64,000 nt of DNA from UBA1672 sp050633325 (lineage in GTDB: Bacteria; Pseudomonadota; Alphaproteobacteria; Micavibrionales; Micavibrionaceae). Every line of letters starts with the position of its first letter. Position 1 is the first letter of the stretch. The position numbers were made by a program, and so were the translations under genes. The notes beneath the pieces are model-generated. The model saw nothing but the letters and a program-made list of their open reading frames with translations. It searched no databases and was not told the DNA's origin. Of the stretch, positions 45,463 to 53,627 are shown piece by piece. The DNA is taken from positions 77,590-141,589 of the forward strand of contig JBOEGH010000007.1 in assembly GCA_050633325.1 (NCBI GenBank), written 5' to 3'.

Positions 45463-47040
45463 CTATTTAGTCGCCTCAAATTTAATTTCTTTATATTTTT
45501 CTTCCGCATCAGTTAAATGCCAAGAATTTCTTGCCATAAACACAGGGTCATCATCATGGTCTCTTGCTATCGCTGTTTGGTTGGCGTCAATAAACTTTTT
45601 GATTACAGAACTATCATCACAAGATATCCAACGCGCAGTATAAAGGCTGGTCGGCTCAAATTTAACAGGAATGTCATACTCACTACGAATTCGATCACGC
45701 AACACCTCGAACTGCAAAGGCCCTACAACACCAACAACCCAGTCAGGGTCACTATATGGTTTAAAAACTCTTGCTGCGCCCTCTTCTGCCAACTGCTCCA
45801 ATGCTTTACCCAAATGTTTTGCTTTCAATGGATCCTCTGCGCGCGCGCGTTGCATGTATTCAGGTGCAAAACTTGGTATACCAGTGAATGTTAAATCTTC
45901 ACCTTCTGTAAGTGCATCACCAATTCGCAAACCACCATAATTAGGTAAACCTATTATATCACCCGCATAAGCTTCCTCTGCGACCTCGCGGTCTTGCGCT
46001 AAGAATAACTGCGGAGAATGCATAGTCAGCATTTTACCTGAACGAATGTGCTTAAGTTTCATGCCTTTACGAAACTTACCGGAACATATACGGGTAAAGG
46101 CGATTCTATCCCTGTGTTTAGGATCCATATTAGCCTGAATTTTAAATACAAAACCCGTTACTTTTGTTTCATCCGGCTTAATATCACGGCTTTTTGTAGT
46201 TTGGTTATTTGGTGATGGTGCAAATCTTGATAAACCGTCCAGCAACTCTCGAACACCGAAGTTATTAACCGCACTACCGAAAAATACTGGTGTCATTCCA
46301 CCCTTTAGGAAACTATCAAGGTTAAATTCCGGAAAAACTCCACGTACCATCTCAACTTCTTCACGCAAAGTCGCAGCAACATCCGCAGGTAGCAGCTCAT
46401 CAATTTTAGGGTCATCTAGACCAGAGCATTCAATTTCCTCGCTTAACTCTTCGCCTTTTGTACGCTCAAACAATACAAGCTTATCTTCTAACAGGTTGTA
46501 ACAACCTTTAAAATCACGCCCCATGCCAATGGGCCAGCTTGCAGGAACTATTTCCAGAGCAAGCTTTTCCTCAACCTCATCCAAGAGGTCAAAAGGGTCT
46601 TGACCATCCCTGTCCATTTTGTTGATAAATGTGATGATCGGAATATCACGCAGGCGACATACCTCAAACAATTTCAGTGTTTGCTGCTCAATACCTTTGG
46701 CGCAGTCAAGAACCATAATAGCACTATCTACAGCGGTAAGAGTTCTATATGTATCTTCTGAAAAATCTTCATGTCCGGGAGTATCAAGTAAATTATAAGT
46801 AACGCCGCCATTTACAAATGTCATAACAGACGACGCAACGGAAATACCACGTTCTTGCTCAACCTTCATCCAGTCAGAGCGAGCACGCCTTCTGTCGCCC
46901 TTTGCTTTAACCATACCAGCCATTTGGATAGCGCCCCCAAACAACAACAATTTTTCCGTAAGCGTTGTTTTACCAGCATCCGGATGGGATATAATTCCAA
47001 ATGTCCTACGACCTTCTATGATTTTAGATAATGCAGACAT
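45463..47040 (-). CDS. prfC: Peptide chain release factor 3
   Basis: Translational GTPase that recycles RF1/RF2. 525 aa with P-loop SHPDAGKTTLTE near residue 19, LDTPGHEDFSEDTYR (G3), FINKMDRDG (G4) and the RF3-specific WPIGMGRDFKGCY insertion. All domains including the C-terminal one are present. It is downstream of DUF1491 and upstream of the suf regulator on the same strand. Confidence 0.97.
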   Translation of the reverse strand: MSALSKIIEGRRTFGIISHPDAGKTTLTEKLLLFGGAIQMAGMVKAKGDRRRARSDWMKVEQERGISVASSVMTFVNGGVTYNLLDTPGHEDFSEDTYRTLTAVDSAIMVLDCAKGIEQQTLKLFEVCRLRDIPIITFINKMDRDGQDPFDLLDEVEEKLALEIVPASWPIGMGRDFKGCYNLLEDKLVLFERTKGEELSEEIECSGLDDPKIDELLPADVAATLREEVEMVRGVFPEFNLDSFLKGGMTPVFFGSAVNNFGVRELLDGLSRFAPSPNNQTTKSRDIKPDETKVTGFVFKIQANMDPKHRDRIAFTRICSGKFRKGMKLKHIRSGKMLTMHSPQLFLAQDREVAEEAYAGDIIGLPNYGGLRIGDALTEGEDLTFTGIPSFAPEYMQRARAEDPLKAKHLGKALEQLAEEGAARVFKPYSDPDWVVGVVGPLQFEVLRDRIRSEYDIPVKFEPTSLYTARWISCDDSSVIKKFIDANQTAIARDHDDDPVFMARNSWHLTDAEEKYKEIKFEATK

Positions 47041-47119
47041 ATTATGCCCCTAACTACACAACAAATAATTTTACAAACGTTTTTAATATAGTGGCGTTAT
47101 CATTACCACCTAATAAAAT

Positions 47120-47467
47120 CTAATCTAATATTTTACCTTCAAAAGGATTATTCATACCCTGATCTTCAATTTCTATTACCCATAAATCTGGGTCACGAGA
47201 CATTGAGCGCTGAATATACTTATCAACCTCACCCTCTTCAACCCGTTCTTTCTTCATTGCATGCATCCACCCCAAATTACCATCAAGATCTCTTTGTTGT
47301 GTTAAAAGCGTACATACCCCGGAAAGACCATTTAACTTGAGCAGTATTGTCCCTGTGTTTTGCTCACCGCGTTGGTGAATATAATAGAACACACCACGAT
47401 CATTTAAAGGTTTTAATTGTGCCTCTATCCATAAATGAACAGGCAAACGAGGTTCTTCTTCATACAT
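47120..47467 (-). CDS. DUF1491 family protein
   Basis: 115 aa, cytosolic, of a family found in Alphaproteobacteria and without known function. Landmarks seen are RLPVHLWIEAQLK, GVFYYIHQRGEQNTGTILLK and a C-terminal RDPDLWVIEIED. It lies two bases after the previous small gene, so both are likely translated together. Confidence 0.82.
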   Translation of the reverse strand: MYEEEPRLPVHLWIEAQLKPLNDRGVFYYIHQRGEQNTGTILLKLNGLSGVCTLLTQQRDLDGNLGWMHAMKKERVEEGEVDKYIQRSMSRDPDLWVIEIEDQGMNNPFEGKILD

Positions 47468-47469
47468 AA

Positions 47470-47694
47470 CTAATGAATGTGACCTTCATTTACCCAACGC
47501 TCTACGGTTAAGGACTGTGTAAGAGAGGAATCTTCAGGGTGGTGATAGCCATATACGATTTTAGCTGCCCCAAGTGCGATATTATCCGGCTCACCCGCGT
47601 CTATCAGGCTTCCATATGTACGCATAACCGCTCCATAGCATTTACATTCGGCAGCACTTTTTACATTTTTTTGTACCGGTATATTACAGGACAT
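47470..47694 (-). CDS. Small cytosolic protein of unknown function next to fur
   Basis: 74 aa with C3, C17 and C19 (AECKCYG) near the N-terminus and a C-terminal VERWVNEGHIH ending in His. The short CxC motif could hold a metal, which is only a suggestion given its place 11 bp after fur. I do not recognise a named family. Confidence 0.65.
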   Translation of the reverse strand: MSCNIPVQKNVKSAAECKCYGAVMRTYGSLIDAGEPDNIALGAAKIVYGYHHPEDSSLTQSLTVERWVNEGHIH

Positions 47695-47705
47695 AGCATT
47701 TACTC

Positions 47706-48110
47706 TTAGTTTTTAAGTTTTTTTCCGTAAAGTTCTAAACGGTGATCAACTAATTCATAGCCCAGATCATGAGCTATTTTCTCTTTTAGTCTTTCAAGTT
47801 CTTCATTTTGAAATTCAACCACATGTCCTGTTTCAAGATCAACTAAGTGATGGTGGTGCTCTGCATTTACTTCGTACCTTGCATAACCTTCTTGAAATTC
47901 ATGACGCACAACAAGCTCAAGCTCATCAAGAAGACTAAGGGTTCTATATACAGTAGCAATACTAATAGATGAATCCAAAGCCTTTGCACGGTCGTACACA
48001 TCCTCAACAGATGGGTGATCTTCAGCTGCACCTAAAACCTGTAAAATAACTCGACGCTGCCCAGTCATTTTAAGCCCAGCTTCTACACAACGTTGTTCAA
48101 GATTAGACAT
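47706..48110 (-). CDS. fur: Ferric uptake regulator, alphaproteobacterial type
   Basis: Metal-dependent winged-helix repressor. 134 aa with the DNA-binding helix SISIATVYRTLSLLDEL and the metal region EHHHHLVDLETGHVVEF. The CXXC structural zinc pairs of many Fur proteins are absent (one Cys only, C8), as usual in alphaproteobacterial Fur. The length and C-terminus HRLELYGK are typical. Mur or another Fur paralogue is possible, but the N-terminal residues argue for Fur. Confidence 0.88.
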   Translation of the reverse strand: MSNLEQRCVEAGLKMTGQRRVILQVLGAAEDHPSVEDVYDRAKALDSSISIATVYRTLSLLDELELVVRHEFQEGYARYEVNAEHHHHLVDLETGHVVEFQNEELERLKEKIAHDLGYELVDHRLELYGKKLKN

Positions 48111-48204
48111 ATAATAGATTCCTATTCAATATTTACGAATGGGCATCATAAAAGTCATCTTATAATCGTGCAAGATAATTTGTTATATATAAGCTCAATA
48201 TGCC

Positions 48205-49722
48205 TTATGATCTTACTCTTACAGAGGGTATTGTAAACTTTACAACTGTTCCAACACCAAATTCAGATTCCAATTGAAATGTTCCACCATGAAGCTCCAC
48301 CATAGCTTTTGCCAGTGGTAAACCTAAACCTGTGCCCTGTTGCCCCACAACCCGTTTATCGGGAGTATCATTAACTTGACCAAACGGCTCTAGTGCAGTG
48401 TCAATTTTCTCTTCCGCTATACCATCACCATCATCCTCAATTGATATTTCCAAATCCCCATCATTTACCAACTTAGTGGCAACCCTGATTTGAGAACCTT
48501 GCGGAGAGAATTTGATAGCATTAGACATCAAATTAATAACAACCTGTCTGATAAGCCTGTAATCTGCATTAACGACCAAAACATCATCACTTATATTACG
48601 AACTATTTCCATGTTGCTTGAGAAAGTACGAGAACTAAGCATACGTGAAACGGAAATTATCATATCATGAACGTCAAAATCATCCTCGACCAAATCTATG
48701 CGACCGGCTTCAATCTTTGACATATCCAAAACTTCGTTAATGATATCTAATAAATGTTCTGCACTCATATGAATATCGCCAAGATACTCTTTATATTTAT
48801 CATTACCCACAGGCCCGAAAGTTTCATTTTTCATCAGCTCGGAGAACCCAATAATAGCATTAAGAGGCGTACGTAATTCGTGACTCATATTTGCCAAAAA
48901 CGTGGACTTAGCATGATTAGCGGTGTCGGCCTGATCCTTTGCAAACCTTAATGACTGCTCCATTTGTTTGCGCAACGTAATATCCATCATTGTGGTAATT
49001 AGAAATTTCCTATTTTGGCTAAGCTTTAATGTTGCAGACGTAAATAACACATTTGCAACACCGCCATCTTTACGAAGAATTTTGGATTCTCCTGTACTTC
49101 TAACTCCTACGCTAATGAATTTTTTATGATTTGCGCGAGTACGTTCCTTCTCATCCTCTGTAACCAGAGTTGTAAACGGCTCACCTATAATTTCATCTTT
49201 ACTCCAACCATATGTGCGAACAAAACTGTCATTCAATCTTACTATATTACCGTTTTCATCTGAAACTATAATCCCTACTTCACTAACCTCAAATATGGAT
49301 GCCAATAAAGATATAGCATCGTCACGCTCTCTTTGAAGTATCGATTCATCACTACTGTCAAGATGTCCCATTATCTCAATAAAGATTATATTGCCATCAT
49401 CATCAAATATTGGAGTAACCCAAAACCCGTAAACCTTTACTGAACTAGGGATAGTAGGCAAGGACTGCATCATAACGGTACGTTTTCTTGATAAACACAC
49501 TTCGAAGGATTGCTTGAAATGGCGTGCGTTATCTGCATCCATAAACTTATCCAGACTAGATCCTAATGCATTTTCTTTCTTACAGTGAAAATATTCCAAG
49601 GCAAGAGGGTTTGCCTGTAACACACGTGAAGGTACGCCATCTTCCACCATTATAACGACCCTAGGTATGGGGGACGCCTTAAATAACTTTTCGAAATTTA
49701 CATTTACTTCATTAGCTGCCAT
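48205..49722 (-). CDS. PAS-domain sensor histidine kinase
   Basis: 505-aa cytosolic kinase without membrane segments. Two PAS domains (about 10-130 and 140-258; the second has GIIVSDENGNIVRLNDSF) precede HisKA with the phosphoacceptor His281 in MSHELRTPLNA and a full HATPase domain with NLMSNAIKFSP, DDGDGIAEE and GTGLGLPLAKAM. No response regulator is adjacent. It lies 45 bp downstream of nothing but upstream shares a strand with the GGDEF-like gene, so cotranscription is plausible. Confidence 0.9.
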   Translation of the reverse strand: MAANEVNVNFEKLFKASPIPRVVIMVEDGVPSRVLQANPLALEYFHCKKENALGSSLDKFMDADNARHFKQSFEVCLSRKRTVMMQSLPTIPSSVKVYGFWVTPIFDDDGNIIFIEIMGHLDSSDESILQRERDDAISLLASIFEVSEVGIIVSDENGNIVRLNDSFVRTYGWSKDEIIGEPFTTLVTEDEKERTRANHKKFISVGVRSTGESKILRKDGGVANVLFTSATLKLSQNRKFLITTMMDITLRKQMEQSLRFAKDQADTANHAKSTFLANMSHELRTPLNAIIGFSELMKNETFGPVGNDKYKEYLGDIHMSAEHLLDIINEVLDMSKIEAGRIDLVEDDFDVHDMIISVSRMLSSRTFSSNMEIVRNISDDVLVVNADYRLIRQVVINLMSNAIKFSPQGSQIRVATKLVNDGDLEISIEDDGDGIAEEKIDTALEPFGQVNDTPDKRVVGQQGTGLGLPLAKAMVELHGGTFQLESEFGVGTVVKFTIPSVRVRS

Positions 49723-49767
49723 ATGCTCGCTTTATATTCATAAGGGAGAGTTTTACCGAAATATATC

Positions 49768-50688
49768 CTATGCATTTCCTTGAACATATCGCTCAAGCGG
49801 GCTTAGCTCGTGATATTCAAGAACGGTATCAGTTTTATCTGTTTTTGATTTTTTCAAATCAGAGCGTAAATTAGCCAGCAGCTCGGCGACATCGTCACCA
49901 CCAACAGGCTCTGCTATACAACAGGAGAGGCTTAATGGTACTTCTTTTCCACCTGCTTCGATTTGAAATTTTATATTTTGTTGCTCTAACTCCTGACGAA
50001 GACGCTCTAATGCAGTTACACCACCTGAAACGTCAGTCTGCTTTAAACTTAGAACAAACTCGTCCTCTCCCATGTAATAAGCATCATCAAATGATCTAAT
50101 ACTCAACTTTATTAAACCTGAAATTAGCTTGATATAACCTTTTTGCTCATCATGTATAGATTCCATTGGTATGTGCTCATAATTATCAAGCTTCATGAAT
50201 GCTATACAGAAACTTTTTCCCTGACGCTCTAGACGCTCTAATTCACGACTAATATCCGCATACAACATATTCTTGCTACGCAATCCGGTTTGAGTGTCAA
50301 ACCCACTACCATCTTGCAGCAAGTCTTTTTCAAGTCTCCGTATATAGAACAGGAACTCTTCATAATGCTTTAAAAAATTTTGAAAATCTTTACATGAGGG
50401 TTTTTCACGCGTTTCTTTCATATTGTAGATAAGGCCATCGACAACCTTAAACATATCGGCGTGCACGGCGCTAAGCTTTTCAACTATTTCTGGCTGAATT
50501 CCCTTTTCTTTATTGGCATAAACCAACCATTGCGCAAAGGACGTAGGCTTTTGTAGTTTATGCATTAAATCAATATTTTCAGGATAGAATAGACACTGAA
50601 CAAGCACATGATACCATGCATTGTGATCCTCTAAAATAGGAAGTAACTTTGCCCAATTTTCATTTTCATTATAATTCAATGTCATCAA
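49768..50688 (-). CDS. GGDEF-family protein with variant active site
   Basis: 306 aa. An N-terminal helical domain (about 1-125) with no recognised family leads to a GGDEF domain (about 128-290; start DTQTGLRSKNMLYAD). The active-site sequence is GEDEF (residues 207-211), with the second Gly changed to Glu, a change expected to hinder GTP binding. It may be a catalytically dead c-di-GMP binder or signalling partner. It lies 45 bp upstream of the histidine-kinase gene on the same strand. Confidence 0.8.
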   Translation of the reverse strand: MMTLNYNENENWAKLLPILEDHNAWYHVLVQCLFYPENIDLMHKLQKPTSFAQWLVYANKEKGIQPEIVEKLSAVHADMFKVVDGLIYNMKETREKPSCKDFQNFLKHYEEFLFYIRRLEKDLLQDGSGFDTQTGLRSKNMLYADISRELERLERQGKSFCIAFMKLDNYEHIPMESIHDEQKGYIKLISGLIKLSIRSFDDAYYMGEDEFVLSLKQTDVSGGVTALERLRQELEQQNIKFQIEAGGKEVPLSLSCCIAEPVGGDDVAELLANLRSDLKKSKTDKTDTVLEYHELSPLERYVQGNA

Positions 50689-50762
50689 TATTTAATCCTT
50701 AACGCACACACGAAAAATAAATAGTACAATATATTCGTTAAATATTATTAAAAATTTTATAT

Positions 50763-51953
50763 TTATTTTAAATTACCCAACCATTCCTTCTCTAATTCAT
50801 CCAAACTAGAAGACATAATTGCGGCACGAACCTCACGCATTAGCATATTCATCGTTGCTATATTGTGCTGCGCCAAAATTTGAGTAGCAAGCAACTCGTT
50901 CGCTTTAAGCAAATGATGTATATATGACTTTGAAAAGTTCATTGATGCAGGAATACCTATGCGTTCATCAAGTGGGCTTTCATCCTCACGGTAACGTGCA
51001 TTCTTTAAGTTTATAGTCTCGTTCGATTCTCCTTTAACAAATGCCGCCCCGTGTCGGGCCAACCTTGTCGGAATAACACAATCAAACGTATCAACGCCCA
51101 GGCGAACAAACGTAAATACGTCTTTAATTTTACCAATACCTAGAAAATGCACAGGGCGATCTGGGTGCACATACTTCATTGAGCTAGAGGCAACGTCATA
51201 CATTTCTTCATCAGTTCCACCTAAACAGCCACCAATGGCAGTACCAAAGAACGGCCTATCCTTGGTATATTGTGCAGAAACTTTGCGTAAATCAGGATAA
51301 ACACCACCTTGGACAATTCCATATACCGCTTGCGCGCCATTGTCATGACGTTCAAATTCTGCCAGACACCTATCACCCCAACGAATCGACATTTCCATTG
51401 AACGTTCTGTGTAATCTTTATCAACGTGATAAGGTGTGCATTCATCAAACTGCATCAACAAGTCTGCACCAAGCTTGCGTTGAATCTCCATAGAATATTC
51501 AGGGGTAAGCTTAATAGTCTGTCCATTAACATAGGATTTAAATACGCACCCTTCCTCAGAAATAGAAATAAGGTTTCTGTTATCATGCCCCTTACTATTT
51601 TTCCCCTTGATTTCATTAGCCATTGTCCCCTCACCTAATGAGAAAACCTGAAAACCGCCGCTGTCGGTTAACATAGGGCCATTCCAATTCATAAACTTAT
51701 GAAGGCCACCCATCTTTTCAACCAAATCCGCACCGGGTTGAAGCATCAAGTGATAAGTATTTGAAAGAATTATATCTGTTTTAGCCTCTTTTAGCTGGCA
51801 TGGGGAAACATTTTTAACCGTTGCCTTAGTACCACAAAAAATATAATTAGGCGTTTGAATAGTACCATGAGGGGTTTTCAGCTCTCCCAAACGAGCGTCA
51901 GATTTTTCATCACGCGATTTTATATCAAACGAAAAGTTAGGGTAATTCAACAT
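50763..51953 (-). CDS. tgt: Queuine/preQ1 tRNA-ribosyltransferase, zinc cysteines lost
   Basis: Exchanges G34 for preQ1 (or queuine) in GUN-anticodon tRNAs. 396 aa with catalytic D97 in TDSGGFQ and nucleophile D291 in FDCVIPTR, the substrate Cys in FDECTPYH (C172) and GIVQGGVYPDLR. The C-terminal zinc site is changed: where bacterial enzymes read CDCYTC, this protein reads IGIPAS (332-337), while the His ligand in AQHN (H363) remains. The frame around it is intact, so this is a real variant. Activity without zinc is unproven. Confidence 0.9.
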   Translation of the reverse strand: MLNYPNFSFDIKSRDEKSDARLGELKTPHGTIQTPNYIFCGTKATVKNVSPCQLKEAKTDIILSNTYHLMLQPGADLVEKMGGLHKFMNWNGPMLTDSGGFQVFSLGEGTMANEIKGKNSKGHDNRNLISISEEGCVFKSYVNGQTIKLTPEYSMEIQRKLGADLLMQFDECTPYHVDKDYTERSMEMSIRWGDRCLAEFERHDNGAQAVYGIVQGGVYPDLRKVSAQYTKDRPFFGTAIGGCLGGTDEEMYDVASSSMKYVHPDRPVHFLGIGKIKDVFTFVRLGVDTFDCVIPTRLARHGAAFVKGESNETINLKNARYREDESPLDERIGIPASMNFSKSYIHHLLKANELLATQILAQHNIATMNMLMREVRAAIMSSSLDELEKEWLGNLK

Positions 51954-51983
51954 ACAAACAGCACCTTAAAAACATTAAACGTG

Positions 51984-52009
51984 AAAAACCCGCCTATTAC
52001 AGCGGGTTA
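51984..52009 (-). terminator. Intrinsic terminator of rpmB
   Basis: On the minus strand ACCCGC (52002-52007) and GCGGGT (51988-51993) enclose an 8-base loop and are followed by TTTTT. It lies about 60 bp after rpmB and before tgt. Confidence 0.75.
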
Positions 52010-52069
52010 TAACTATATTAATATCGGCTAGGTTTAAGAAAACACTATAACCATATTAAAAAACTATAT

Positions 52070-52354
52070 TTAAGCTGCTAACGCTGCTTCTACTTGTGCC
52101 TTAACCGGACGTAGAACAGGGTCTAGCTTTGTTGATGCTGTACCTTGCAGATAAGCATCAAGCCCACCTTTATGCTCAACCGTGCGAAGACCTGCTGCTG
52201 TTGCGCGAATTTTAACCCAACGATCCAAAGCTTCACTATAAAGGCTTGTATCTTGTGTGTTTGGTAGAAACTTACGTTTTGTTCTGTTTAGTGCGTGAGA
52301 AACATTATTTCCACTCATCACGCTTTTTCCTGTAATCATGCAACGACGGCTCAT
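52070..52354 (-). CDS. rpmB: 50S ribosomal protein L28
   Basis: 94 aa. Starts at the ATG 52354 (MSRRCMITGKSV), preceded by AAGGAA; this N-terminus is the conserved L28 start. SHALNRTKRKFLPN and RVKIRATAAGLRT-like text (WVKIRATAAGLRTVEH) follow. A longer upstream reading frame is spurious. The C-terminus ends with an Ala-rich helix. It is a zinc-free form with one Cys. Confidence 0.95.
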   Translation of the reverse strand: MSRRCMITGKSVMSGNNVSHALNRTKRKFLPNTQDTSLYSEALDRWVKIRATAAGLRTVEHKGGLDAYLQGTASTKLDPVLRPVKAQVEAALAA

Positions 52355-52463
52355 AGCCAAATTCCTTATATTATTCTTGTAGTATCTAAGATAGATGCGG
52401 AAAAATAGTCGAAGACGACATATAAAGTCAAGCATTTCTGTACAAAAACTGAATAATTTTTTA

Positions 52464-53441
52464 TCAGAGCACCTTACCCGCATATATATATGCAACAAGT
52501 AGAGACAAAATAAGCAGAATATGGGCAATAACGTTAATGAAAATACCACGCTGCAAATGCTTATGATTTAACTTTGCACTCGCCCCTTCCGGCCCTATCC
52601 ACGATTTCTTTAAACTGTGACCGGATATATCTTGAACCGGACCACCTATACTGATTCCCAAAGGCCATGAAACAGCACTTAGAATAATACCACCTTCTTC
52701 ATACGGTATATGATTCTTTTTTGACCACCACAATATCAATGCCTTATGTAGTTTAGCTGTAGGAGTAAGAGCAGACGCCACAGTATATAAAAAGCCTGAA
52801 AATAAAGAGGTAATAAAGCCCATCATCTTCTCTAATGCCAGTGGAATTGCCCCAAACCCCTTTGTGAAACCACACTTACCATAGCGCCAAGCCGTAAATG
52901 AAAGAGCAACATATATAAGCAAAATTGGTACACCACCAATTAAATACCACACAGACGGTGCGACCATTCCTTTATCGAAGCTAGTTGCAGAATAAGACAA
53001 CGCAGTGCGTGTGATCCCATAATCATCTGTTGAATTCAAATCTACACGGCTTGATCTTGAAAGACTATAATAAGCACCATCAACAGTACCCGTTTTTTCC
53101 AATGCAAAATACATTTTAATAATCACGTACCATACGCTGCCCGAAGTCAAGCAGGCAGATACAACAAACACCTCCATTAAATAGCGAGCATTGTAACTCA
53201 CAACCTCACCCAGAAATAATGCGAACAACAGAATAACTGATGTAAATAAAAACCCTCTAAACATAAGGTCAGAACGGGATCTGGTATTTTTATCCATTCG
53301 ATCACCAATGCGACCAAACAAGAAGTCCAAAGCCCCCAATAACAAGGAATTAGCATTACCGGCAATTGGGCCTGTAACCATCCCCAGAATCATAGTTAGC
53401 AAAATAGCGCCGACCAAATAAGGTACACGATCAACGTCCAT
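52464..53441 (-). CDS. CbiB/CobD-like membrane protein
   Basis: 325 aa with about six helices. The segment RTALSYSATSFDKGMVAPSVWYLIGG resembles the adenosylcobinamide-phosphate synthase family (normally ..ENTSDGVVAPLFWYxxGG). The GRIGDRMD loop also fits. No other cobalamin gene is in the window, so it may be an orphan or act in another pathway; key residues are partly degenerate. It is divergent from the PHA depolymerase. Confidence 0.7.
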   Translation of the reverse strand: MDVDRVPYLVGAILLTMILGMVTGPIAGNANSLLLGALDFLFGRIGDRMDKNTRSRSDLMFRGFLFTSVILLFALFLGEVVSYNARYLMEVFVVSACLTSGSVWYVIIKMYFALEKTGTVDGAYYSLSRSSRVDLNSTDDYGITRTALSYSATSFDKGMVAPSVWYLIGGVPILLIYVALSFTAWRYGKCGFTKGFGAIPLALEKMMGFITSLFSGFLYTVASALTPTAKLHKALILWWSKKNHIPYEEGGIILSAVSWPLGISIGGPVQDISGHSLKKSWIGPEGASAKLNHKHLQRGIFINVIAHILLILSLLVAYIYAGKVL

Positions 53442-53531
53442 AATTTGGGAATGAATTTCAAAGAACTTCTGGAATATGTTATCGATAATACGCCCCTTAC
53501 AATAAATAATATTCCATCATATTATGCAGCG

Positions 53532-53584
53532 TTGTATTAGACATTACAACAATGTATACTTGAATTTGTGCAGTGCAATATAAT
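53532..53584 (+). promoter_or_regulatory. Likely promoter region of the PHA depolymerase gene
   Basis: TTGTAT (53532-53537), 17 bases, TATACT (53555-53560) is one candidate. A perfect TATAAT at 53579-53584 without a good -35 is a second. Both lie 45-95 bp before the start. Confidence 0.4.
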
Positions 53585-53627
53585 GTCGTACATATTTTAA
53601 GTTACCTTCTGATTTACAAGGATTCTA

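Noticed and set aside
52355..52549. N-terminal extension of L28
   Set aside because: The extension overlaps the end of the CbiB-like gene and the conserved L28 start lies at 52354 with a ribosome site.
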